From: Pseudomonadota bacterium
Lineage (GTDB): Bacteria > Myxococcota_A > Polyangia > Polyangiales > Polyangiaceae
NCBI GenBank assembly: GCA_023432025.1
Contig: JAEYVE010000284.1
Coordinates: forward strand, 1 to 5,580
DNA length: 5,580 bases
Direction of reading: 5' to 3'
Position 1 is the stretch's first letter. Each line of letters begins with the position of its first letter. This document shows, piece by piece, positions 1-5,580 of the stretch. The translations under genes were made by a program, and so were the position numbers. The notes below the pieces were generated by a model that saw only the letters and a list, made by a program, of their open reading frames with translations, did no database searches and had not been told where the DNA came from.

Positions 1-13
1 CAGTTGCGTGTCC

Positions 14-106
14 GTCCTCACTGGAACGAGGCTTCCGCGGGCAGGGCCGCTCGGGAGAGGCGCGCGGCACCATTTTTCCTTTGCGGGCGCTGCTCGCAGT
101 GAGGAC
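14..106. repeat. Long-range 10-bp inverted repeat
   Basis: GTCCTCACTG at 14-23 is the exact reverse complement of CAGTGAGGAC at 97-106, with 73 bases between. The enclosed segment contains the GC-rich hairpin and T-run described separately. As RNA, the two arms could close a multi-branched structure, or they could be a chance match. No known RNA family was recognised. Confidence 0.4.
46..77 (+). terminator. Possible rho-independent terminator of an upstream + strand gene
   Basis: GCCGC at 46-50 pairs with GCGGC at 64-68. The stem can continue past one mismatch by two more pairs (52-53 with 61-62), leaving a loop of about 7 nt. It is followed by ACCA and a five-T run at 73-77. The layout fits an intrinsic terminator for a gene ending to the left of the window, but the stem is short and the upstream gene is not visible. 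Confidence 0.35.
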
Positions 107-229
107 CGGCCTCCGCGAGGTGGCACAATGCGTTGGGGGCGGCCATGGCTCGTGCGGACGGAAGCGGCTGCTGGGGAAAACGGCGGCTTTACGTTGGGGG
201 GCGGAGTCGGCTAGGCCGCCCGCGTCCCG

Positions 230-949
230 ATGAGCAACGACTTCAGCCTCGCCAGCCTGGTGGTTTGGTACGTGGTGTTCCTGTTCAGCACCACGTTCCA
301 CGAGTTCTCGCACGCCGCCGTGGCTTATCTCGGCGGGGATCGCACGGCTTACGAGGGTGGGCAGGTGAGCCTCGATCCGGTGCCGCACATCCGCCGCTCG
401 CCGTTTGGGCTCGTGGTCGTGCCGCTGATTTCGTTCGCGTTCTTCGGTTGGATGATTGGTTGGGCTTCGGCTCCGTTCGATCCGCGTTGGGCAAGCGGCC
501 ATCCGCGTCGCTACGCGGCGATGTCGGTGTCGGGTCCCGTCGCCAATTTGTTTTTGGCGGCGGTGGCCTTCGTGGCAATGCGTGTCCTCGTCGGTGGCAA
601 CTGGCTCGAGTTTTCCAATCAGCCGAGCTTGGCGCAGCTCGTCGTGGCGCCCGGTGAAGAGGGGTACCGCACGCCGCTCGGTGCTTTGGCGATGGGCCTC
701 TCGGTGATGCTCAACCTGAACGTGCTGCTCGGCGTGTTCAACTTGCTGCCGCTGCCGCCGCTCGACGGGGCGAGCGTGCTGGAAGGGCTGTCGCCGCGTC
801 ACGCGGGCGCGTTCTTCTACAAGGTGCGCACGACGCCGGCCTTCGGCTTTTTGGGGATGGTGATCGCGTTCAACGCGTTCCCCTACGTCGCGGGACCGGT
901 CCTCTACTTCGTTCACGCGGCGCTCTACGGCGCTCCGCTCCTCAGCTGA
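230..949 (+). CDS. M50-family site-2-type intramembrane zinc protease
   Basis: Polytopic membrane metalloprotease of 239 aa in the site-2 protease (M50) family, which cleaves substrates within or near the membrane. The zinc motif HExxH is HEFSH at residues 24-28, inside the first hydrophobic segment. The second family motif, with the third metal ligand, is the NLLPLPPLDG stretch at 171-180 (Asp179). A conserved SGPVAN patch lies at 101-106. Hydrophobic segments fall near 9-30, 58-78, 97-120, 152-175 and 205-232. There is no PDZ or CBS domain, so this is a minimal form of the family, not RseP-like. The ATG at 230 is the only sensible start: an in-frame TAG lies 18 bases upstream at 212-214. 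No good Shine-Dalgarno is visible. It lies 53 bp upstream of mscS on the same strand, probably one transcript. The substrate cannot be told from sequence. Confidence 0.92.
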   Translation: MSNDFSLASLVVWYVVFLFSTTFHEFSHAAVAYLGGDRTAYEGGQVSLDPVPHIRRSPFGLVVVPLISFAFFGWMIGWASAPFDPRWASGHPRRYAAMSVSGPVANLFLAAVAFVAMRVLVGGNWLEFSNQPSLAQLVVAPGEEGYRTPLGALAMGLSVMLNLNVLLGVFNLLPLPPLDGASVLEGLSPRHAGAFFYKVRTTPAFGFLGMVIAFNAFPYVAGPVLYFVHAALYGAPLLS

Positions 950-987
950 GCCTGTCTGGAGCCGAACGCTCGTACCTCGGTGTCTTT

Positions 988-993
988 GGGGAG
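988..993 (+). promoter_or_regulatory. Shine-Dalgarno of the mscS-type gene
   Basis: GGGGAG ends 9 nt before the ATG at 1003. It is a strong purine-rich ribosome binding site and fixes the start of the channel gene. Confidence 0.7.
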
Positions 994-1002
994 CCTTCGC
1001 AG

Positions 1003-1845
1003 ATGAACTCGTACGCTTCGAGCCTCGAGCAGCTCTTGGACCGCTTCATGGAGCTCGGCGCAAGCTACCTGCCAAAGGTTCTGCTCGCGCTCGTCACGTT
1101 GGTCTTCGGGCTGTGGTTGATCCGCGGGCTCGGACGCATCGGAGACAAGGCGCTCTCCAAGGGTCACGTGGATCCGACGGTCCGCGGCTTTCTGCGCAGC
1201 TTGGGCACGATGGGGCTCAAGGTGCTCTTGTTCATTTCGGTCGCGTCGATGCTCGGCATCGCTACGACGTCGTTCGTGGCCGTGATTGGCGCGGCGGGCC
1301 TCGCCGTTGGCTTGGCCTTGCAAGGGAGCCTCGCCAACTTCGCGGGCGGCGTGCTGATTCTCGTGCTGAAGCCGTTCAAGGTCGGCGACACCATCGAGGC
1401 GCAGGGCCACAGCGGCATCGTCGACGCGATTCAGATTTTTCACACGGAGCTGCTCACGGTCGGCGACCGCCGCGTCATCATCCCGAACGGCAAGCTCTAC
1501 AACGACGTCATCGTCAACGTGACGCAGCTGCCTTGGCGGCGCGTGGAGGTGAACCTGGTCGTCTCGTACGAAGCGAGCATCCCGGAGGTGCGCCGCGTGT
1601 TGCTCGACGCCGTGCGCGCGCTGCCGAGCGTTCTCTCCGAGCCGGAGCCGCTGGCGGAGCCCGTCGCCTTCATGGAGTCCGGCGTTCAGTTTTCGGTGCG
1701 CGTCTGCGCGAAGCCGAGCGACGTAGGGCCGCTCGGCTTCCAACTTCACGAACGCATCAAGGCCGCGCTGGACGCGGCGGACGTTCCGCTTTTGAACCCG
1801 CAGCGGCCGCCTTACGGGGCCGCTCTATCGTCCAAGGGCGCCTGA
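1003..1845 (+). CDS. mscS: Small-conductance mechanosensitive channel, MscS family
   Basis: Inner-membrane channel of 280 aa, close to the 286 aa of E. coli MscS, that opens under membrane tension to release solutes after hypo-osmotic shock. The N-terminus (1-22) is amphipathic; TM1 is about 24-42 and TM2 about 68-88. The pore-lining TM3 at about 89-122 carries the family signature GAAGLAVGLALQGSLANFAG. By alignment with E. coli from memory, Leu100 and Leu104 correspond to the hydrophobic-gate leucines L105 and L109, and Gly108 to the kink glycine G113. The beta domain follows (about 123-178) with PFKVGD and the hallmark IPNG (160-163), then the alpha/beta cage domain ending in an ERIKAALDAADVPLLNPQ-like tail. 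The length and single-module layout make it the simple MscS type, not the large MscK/YbdG type. The ATG is set by GGGGAG at 988-993. It is likely cotranscribed with the M50 protease upstream. Confidence 0.96.
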   Translation: MNSYASSLEQLLDRFMELGASYLPKVLLALVTLVFGLWLIRGLGRIGDKALSKGHVDPTVRGFLRSLGTMGLKVLLFISVASMLGIATTSFVAVIGAAGLAVGLALQGSLANFAGGVLILVLKPFKVGDTIEAQGHSGIVDAIQIFHTELLTVGDRRVIIPNGKLYNDVIVNVTQLPWRRVEVNLVVSYEASIPEVRRVLLDAVRALPSVLSEPEPLAEPVAFMESGVQFSVRVCAKPSDVGPLGFQLHERIKAALDAADVPLLNPQRPPYGAALSSKGA

Positions 1846-1869
1846 CCGAGCGCGCAGCTCGCGCTCGGT
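1845..1869. terminator. Hairpin between convergent mscS and desaturase genes
   Basis: A perfect 10-bp stem pairs ACCGAGCGCG (1845-1854) with CGCGCTCGGT (1860-1869) around the 5-nt loop CAGCT. The left arm begins at the last base of the mscS stop codon. Neither side has a real T-tract, so termination would be weak or factor-assisted. Its place in the 43-bp gap between two convergent genes suggests a shared, bidirectional transcription end. A second small hairpin (1879-1883 with 1890-1894) overlaps the desaturase stop codon. Confidence 0.6.
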
Positions 1870-1888
1870 GTTCGTGGTGAGTGCGAGC

Positions 1889-2932
1889 TCACTCGGCGGG
1901 GGCCGGTGCCGCCACGTCGTGGACGTGCGGCTCAGGACGTTCGAGCCCACGCCGACGAAGGGCGCGATCACACGCGTCTTGATCGATCCAGTTCTTGAAG
2001 CGGGCGCGGTGCGACGGCGTGCGCACGTCACTGGCGAGGCCGACGAAGCTGAAGAGGCGAATGACGTAGTAGCTGATGTCCACCTCCCACCAGAAGAAGC
2101 CCTGGTTGGCCGTCGACGAGTAGTAGTGGTGGTTGTTGTGCCAGCCCTCGCCCAGCGTGACGAGGGCGAGCAGGAAGGAGTTCTTGCTGGTGTCGGTGGT
2201 GTGGTACCGGCGCCTACCGAAACGATGCGTGAGCGAATTGATGGAGAACACGCCGTGGTAGAGCAGCACGGTGGACAGGAAGAACCCGGCGAAGAGCGCG
2301 CTCGGTCCGCCCCACGCGTAGCAGGCGACGCCGAGCAGCACGGGTGGCAGGAGGTGGTACTTCTCCAAGAACCGCAGCTCGGGGTACTTGGAGAAATCCT
2401 TGATGGGCGGCGTTTCGTTGTACTTGTCGCAGAGAATCCAGCCGACGTGGCTCCACCACAGGCCGCGCCACGCCGCGTGCGGGTCGTCCTTCGTGTCCGA
2501 CAGGCGGTGGTGCGCTCGGTGATGCGAAGCCCACCACAAAGCGCCTTTTTGAGCCGCGGTGCCGCCGCCGAACGCCATGATGAACTGCATGACGCGGCCG
2601 AGCTTGTAGCTGCGGTGCGCGAAGTAGCGGTGGTAGCCCGCCGTGATGAAGAACATGCGCGTGACGTACAAGACCGCGCACAGCACCAAGTCTTGAACGC
2701 GGGCGCCCGTCCACAAGATGCCGAGCGGCATGAGGTGAAGCAGGAAAAACGGTGTGGAGCGCACCCAGTTGATGCGCTCGTCGGGCGGCAGCGGCCCTCG
2801 TGGATCTCCGAGCCGCGGCCTGTCGGAAAGCGACGGGCGCTCGAGAGGACTGGAGGCAAAAGGTAGGGCGAGCGGAGGAGACGTAGTTGCTCCGGAACCC
2901 TGCGTGCTTGGAGTGCTTGCCGCGACGCTCAT
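1889..2932 (-). CDS. Acyl-CoA (delta-9 type) fatty acid desaturase
   Basis: Integral-membrane di-iron desaturase of 347 aa that introduces a cis double bond into a saturated acyl chain using O2 and an electron donor. All histidine boxes of the stearoyl-CoA desaturase family are present: HRYFAH at 101-106, HRAHH at 138-142 and HNNHH at 265-269. The extra NSLTH (232-236) matches the Asn/His ligand motif of that family. Hydrophobic segments lie at about 61-76, 80-97, 114-128, 194-206 and 211-228. The first ~50 residues are a Ser/Pro/Ala-rich, probably disordered cytoplasmic tail, and the last ~25 are Arg- then Pro/Ala-rich. There is no fused cytochrome b5 domain, so the electron donor is encoded elsewhere. 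HNNHH, not the HNYHH of animal enzymes, fits the bacterial branch. AGAAG about 4 nt before the ATG is a modest ribosome site. Delta-9 position is inferred from family, not proven. Confidence 0.94.
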   Translation of the reverse strand: MSVAASTPSTQGSGATTSPPLALPFASSPLERPSLSDRPRLGDPRGPLPPDERINWVRSTPFFLLHLMPLGILWTGARVQDLVLCAVLYVTRMFFITAGYHRYFAHRSYKLGRVMQFIMAFGGGTAAQKGALWWASHHRAHHRLSDTKDDPHAAWRGLWWSHVGWILCDKYNETPPIKDFSKYPELRFLEKYHLLPPVLLGVACYAWGGPSALFAGFFLSTVLLYHGVFSINSLTHRFGRRRYHTTDTSKNSFLLALVTLGEGWHNNHHYYSSTANQGFFWWEVDISYYVIRLFSFVGLASDVRTPSHRARFKNWIDQDACDRALRRRGLERPEPHVHDVAAPAPAE

Positions 2933-3071
2933 CGTGCTTCTAGGTACTCCGCTTCTCGCGGGCGGAGGGTCACGAGTGAGTCATTTCGTCATGACGCGCG
3001 AGCGGCACGTCTCCGAGAGCGACGAACGCTTTCCGCGAAGGCATCGCGGTCGCTCACCGAAATGCGGTCGC
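2933..3071. other. Intergenic region with a 15-bp direct repeat and small palindromes
   Basis: This spacer separates the desaturase start from the DUF1232 stop, both on the - strand, and should contain the desaturase promoter. Visible elements are a 10-bp palindrome CGTCATGACG (2987-2996), about 55 bp upstream of the desaturase ATG and a candidate regulator site by position only. There is also a hairpin with stem CCGCGA/TCGCGG (3033-3038 with 3044-3049) that could end the DUF1232 transcript, though no T-run follows. A direct repeat starts here and runs into the DUF1232 gene. No clear -35/-10 pair was found. Confidence 0.45.
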
Positions 3072-3078
3072 TCACCGA
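3046..3078. repeat. 15-bp direct repeat, period 18 bp
   Basis: GCGGTCGCTCACCGA occurs at 3046-3060 and again at 3064-3078, offset exactly 18 bp. The second copy covers the last codons and the stop of the DUF1232 gene, so the other copy looks like a duplication of the gene's 3' end. The 18-bp period equals that of the unrelated tandem array on the other side of the same gene. Confidence 0.7.
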
Positions 3079-3368
3079 TCCGAGGGGGCCCACGGATCTG
3101 CTTCTCGACGCGCTGCGTCGGAAGGGGCGTTCGCTTGTCCGCGCTTCTTGGACCGAGAGTACGCGGACGCCAACCAACCGCCGACGAGCGCTACGAGCCC
3201 GAGATCGTCCAGCCAACCGGCGATGGGGACCACGTCGGGGATCAGGTCTGCCGGAAGCACCACGTAGAGCACCGCAGCGAGCAGCACGAGCTTCAGCGGA
3301 ATGCCCGACTGCCTGCTCTTCAAGAACCGAAGGAGAGCCAAGAGTCCCGCTACGCGTCCACGAGCCAT
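3072..3368 (-). CDS. DUF1232 (YkvA-like) small membrane protein
   Basis: A 98-aa protein with the DUF1232 core: a basic N-terminal helix (1-20), then a hydrophobic segment at about 23-37 running into PADLIPD (39-45). The acidic turn GWLDD (51-55) and a second hydrophobic helix (about 56-70) follow. The DLIPD and DD pattern is the family hallmark; the function of the family is not well established. The C-terminal ~28 residues are charged, low in conservation and probably cytoplasmic. I chose the ATG at 3368 because the next in-frame start, a GTG at 3386, lies inside a 17-bp palindrome. With the GTG the protein would be 104 aa. Neither has a strong Shine-Dalgarno; a weak CAGG lies about 10 nt before the ATG. 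The frame stays open upstream all the way to the pgk stop codon but has no ATG or GTG beyond 3386. It probably has its own promoter, since a terminator hairpin follows pgk. Confidence 0.82.
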   Translation of the reverse strand: MARGRVAGLLALLRFLKSRQSGIPLKLVLLAAVLYVVLPADLIPDVVPIAGWLDDLGLVALVGGWLASAYSRSKKRGQANAPSDAARREADPWAPSDR

Positions 3369-3381
3369 CGGCAAATAGCCT

Positions 3382-3417
3382 GACACATCCCGCGGGGCCT
3401 GCCCCGCAGGATGTGTC
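3382..3417. repeat. 17-bp near-perfect palindrome at the DUF1232 start
   Basis: GACACATCCCGCGGGGC (3382-3398) pairs with the arm at 3401-3417 around only CT. The single mismatch (3391 with 3408) is C-A in + strand RNA but a G-U wobble in - strand RNA, so the hairpin is complete only in the transcript direction of pgk and DUF1232. It sits just before the DUF1232 ATG, where it could hide the ribosome site, act as a terminator without a T-run, or be a copy of a dispersed palindromic element. Confidence 0.75.
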
Positions 3418-3440
3418 CCGAAGAGCGCGCCGCGCGGCTC

Positions 3441-3584
3441 GGAGCCAAACGGCTTGGCGGAGCCAAACGGCTTGGCGGAGCCAAACGGCTTGCCGGAGCC
3501 AAACGGCTCGTCGGAGCCGAGTCCTTCGCCGGAGCCTGGTCGTTCGTCGGAGCCGAGTCCTTCGCCGGAGCCAGGTGTTCGGAC
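3441..3584. repeat. Tandem array of eight 18-bp units
   Basis: Eight consecutive 18-bp units all begin GGAGCC. Units 1 and 2 are identical (GGAGCCAAACGGCTTGGC), unit 3 has one change and unit 4 two. Units 5 and 7 are identical to each other (GGAGCCGAGTCCTTCGCC), while units 6 and 8 diverge, giving a 36-bp higher-order pattern in the second half. The first type contains its own small inverted repeats (AGCC-AAAC-GGCT; TTGGC-GGA-GCCAA across unit joins). Because 18 is a multiple of three, several frames stay open: read on the - strand they give hexapeptides such as GSAKPF or SRLAPP. No gene with a normal start uses them, so I call the array intergenic. Confidence 0.9.
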
Positions 3585-3591
3585 GAAAGCA

Positions 3592-3625
3592 CGAAGGGCG
3601 CCTTCCTTTCGGAGGGCGCCCTTCG
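3592..3625 (-). terminator. Intrinsic terminator of pgk with GAAA tetraloop
   Basis: A perfect 11-bp stem pairs CGAAGGGCGCC (3592-3602) with GGCGCCCTTCG (3615-3625). Inside, after a 1x1 mismatch, TCC/GGA pair and close a GAAA tetraloop in the - strand RNA, a GNRA-type loop. The hairpin starts 25 nt after the pgk stop codon. The tail on the - strand is TGCTTTCGTCC, only mildly T-rich. A smaller hairpin, GCTCG/CGAGC (3634-3638 with 3646-3650), lies directly after the stop codon. Confidence 0.75.
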
Positions 3626-3650
3626 CGTCACACGCTCGGTTCGTTCGAGC

Positions 3651-4895
<1,245 letters not shown>

Positions 4896-5040
4896 GACTT
4901 TTCTTTCCTCTGAAATGTCGGAACGTAGCGCGCGGGTGGGCGCTCACGGGGGGTACCCCGCGTGGGCCGCGCCATCGGCGGGAACAGCGAACTAGGCCGA
5001 GGGGGCCCCCGTGTAAAGGTGGCCCCTTTCGTGGGAAAGC
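4896..5040. other. Leader of pgk with GC-rich palindromes
   Basis: This 145-bp spacer lies between the stop of the P460-like gene and pgk, both on the - strand. It contains a perfect 10-bp palindrome GGGGGCCCCC (5001-5010), a CGGGG/CCCCG hairpin around GGTA, and small stems AAAGG/CCTTT (5015-5019 with 5025-5029) and CTTTC/GAAAG (5026-5030 with 5035-5039). The last two compete for the same bases. They may end the upstream transcript; none has a T-run. A TTTACA followed 17 nt later by TAGTTC on the - strand is a weak promoter candidate for pgk. Confidence 0.4.
4906..4910 (-). promoter_or_regulatory. Shine-Dalgarno of pgk
   Basis: GAGGA on the - strand, within AGAGGAAA, lies 10 nt before the pgk ATG in an A-rich leader. 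It supports the chosen start. Confidence 0.65.
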
Positions 5041-5580
5041 TCAGGGCTGCGGAGCGCTGATCGTGTCCGCGTGGCAGAAGCCGCAGCCCACCTCGAGCCC
5101 GCGACCGTAGATGGGGTCGGCTTCCGTCACGTCGCCTTCGCCCGTTTGGCAGCGGCTGTCCGGAGCGAAGCAGTAGAACGTCCACGGGTCGGTCGAGGCC
5201 GCTCTCAGGTTGACGGCCTTTCCGACGAGCGTGCCGCCGTCGTCGTACATTTCCTTCACGATCATGCTGTTCGGCGGGACTGTGGGCTCTTCGACGCCGA
5301 TGGCGGGAACCACTGCGGGATTGAAGAACACACGCACGTTGCCGTGAGGGCTCGTGATGCCGACTGCGGGGCGCGGCGCGGCGTCCCCGATCCAAGGTGC
5401 CTGTCGGTAAACCTCGCTCGCGACGAAGGCGGCGACGCTCGCCTGGGTCGTGTCGGCGGGGAAGGTTCCCTCCGTCGAGGCTCCGCCCGTCCCGCTACCG
5501 CCGGTGGCCTCGCCACCCGTCGCGCTGCCGCCGGTCGCCGCTCCGCCGGTGGCCTCGCCGCCCGTCGCGCTGCCGCCGGT
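5041..5580 (-). CDS. Cytochrome P460-like haem protein with TGG-repeat linker (5' end outside window)
   Basis: The last 179 codons of a - strand gene; the N-terminus is beyond the right edge. Visible residues 1-35 are seven pentapeptides of the TGGxx type, a low-complexity linker often seen between a lipoprotein signal and a folded domain. The rest resembles the cytochrome P460 fold. VYRQAPW leads to HGNVRVFFNP, then MIVKEMYDD (Lys codon 5254-5256), DPWTFYCFAPD, and near the C-terminus CGFCH (5071-5085), a CxxCH c-type haem site. From memory, Nitrosomonas P460 has the same order (AVTVKEL, WAFYIFYVPD, CAACH), and this Lys lines up with the one cross-linked to haem. If real, the protein is exported and matures in the periplasm or at the surface. 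In ammonia oxidisers P460 oxidises hydroxylamine; the role here is unknown. Two extra Cys (FYCF, SRCQ) could form a disulphide. The frame is read through to the window edge; the internal GTG at 5337 is not the true start. Confidence 0.75.
   Translation of the reverse strand, partial: TGGSATGGEATGGAATGGSATGGEATGGSGTGGASTEGTFPADTTQASVAAFVASEVYRQAPWIGDAAPRPAVGITSPHGNVRVFFNPAVVPAIGVEEPTVPPNSMIVKEMYDDGGTLVGKAVNLRAASTDPWTFYCFAPDSRCQTGEGDVTEADPIYGRGLEVGCGFCHADTISAPQP
5476..5580 (-). repeat. 15-bp / 45-bp coding repeat (TGGxx pentapeptides)
   Basis: Seven successive 15-bp units encode, in protein order, TGGSA, TGGEA, TGGAA, TGGSA, TGGEA, TGGSG and TGGAS. Three units form a 45-bp higher-order repeat: the 35 bases at 5501-5535 recur at 5546-5580 with one difference (A to G at the 15th base). 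The array continues to the window edge, so its full length is unknown. Copy number may vary between strains. Confidence 0.9.

Larger units (their letters stand above)
1..229. other. Non-coding leader upstream of the M50 protease gene
   Basis: I see no convincing gene here. A 68-codon open frame (8-214, GTG start) has an Arg/Gly-rich translation with no recognisable motif and ends at the TAG at 212-214. That same TAG is in frame just upstream of the M50 start. The stretch holds a hairpin followed by a T-run (46-77) and a 10-bp inverted repeat (14-23 with 97-106). It probably contains the end of a transcript from the left and the promoter and 5' leader of the downstream gene, but I could not identify a clear -35/-10 pair. 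Confidence 0.5.

Noticed and set aside
121..136. Sigma-54 promoter (TGGCAC element)
   Set aside because: TGGCAC is present at 121-126, but the downstream half is TTGG at the wrong spacing and lacks the required GC at -12.
925..1749. 274-codon open frame on the - strand
   Set aside because: It is antisense to mscS; the composition (His/Arg/Asp-rich) is typical of a shadow frame.
1868..2866. 332-codon open frame on the + strand
   Set aside because: It is antisense to the desaturase, which has all its histidine boxes. The translation is Arg/Val/Glu-rich with no recognisable domain.
3441..3584. CRISPR array
   Set aside because: Units are 18 bp and directly adjacent with no unique spacers, and no cas gene is visible.
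4985..5026. Sigma-70 promoter for pgk (TTTACA ... TAGTTC)
   Set aside because: The spacing is right, but the -10 matches the consensus at few positions and the spacer is a G/C palindrome. It is mentioned only as a weak candidate within the pgk leader.
5262..5516. 84-codon - strand frame at the right end
   Set aside because: It overlaps the P460-like gene in another frame. The P460 frame has the CxxCH, VKE and TGG repeat signals and is the real one.

Overview
The window is GC-rich bacterial chromosome with six protein genes, all recognisable at least to family level. Two are on the + strand (M50 site-2 protease, MscS channel). Four are on the - strand: an acyl-CoA desaturase, a DUF1232/YkvA-like small membrane protein, phosphoglycerate kinase, and a secreted P460-type cytochrome cut by the right edge. 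The high GC, long intergenic palindromes and tandem repeats, and a Thr-Gly-Gly pentapeptide linker in a probably exported protein suggest a myxobacterium, perhaps Polyangiales. That placement is an inference from style, not from a marker gene.

Layout from left to right. Bases 1-229 hold no convincing gene; they contain a possible terminator of an upstream gene and a long-range inverted repeat. The M50 protease (230-949) and MscS channel (1003-1845) form a probable two-gene unit 53 bp apart. A perfect 10-bp hairpin (1845-1869) separates mscS from the convergent desaturase (1889-2932, - strand). After a 139-bp gap comes the DUF1232 protein (3072-3368, - strand). The region between it and pgk (3369-3650) is the oddest stretch. 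It has a 17-bp near-perfect palindrome, eight tandem 18-bp units, and a strong hairpin with a GAAA tetraloop that looks like the pgk terminator. Phosphoglycerate kinase (3651-4895, - strand) follows, then a 145-bp gap rich in short palindromes, then the P460-like gene running off the window (5041-5580, - strand).

Functionally this is mostly housekeeping and membrane-related: intramembrane proteolysis, osmotic release, lipid desaturation, glycolysis, and a periplasmic or surface haem protein. No multi-gene defence, secretion or biosynthetic system is visible. The points most worth a second look are the eukaryote-like PGK, the P460 domain that keeps both the lysine and the CxxCH haem motif behind a repetitive linker, and the repeat-filled pgk-DUF1232 spacer, which stays open in the reading frame shared by both genes.
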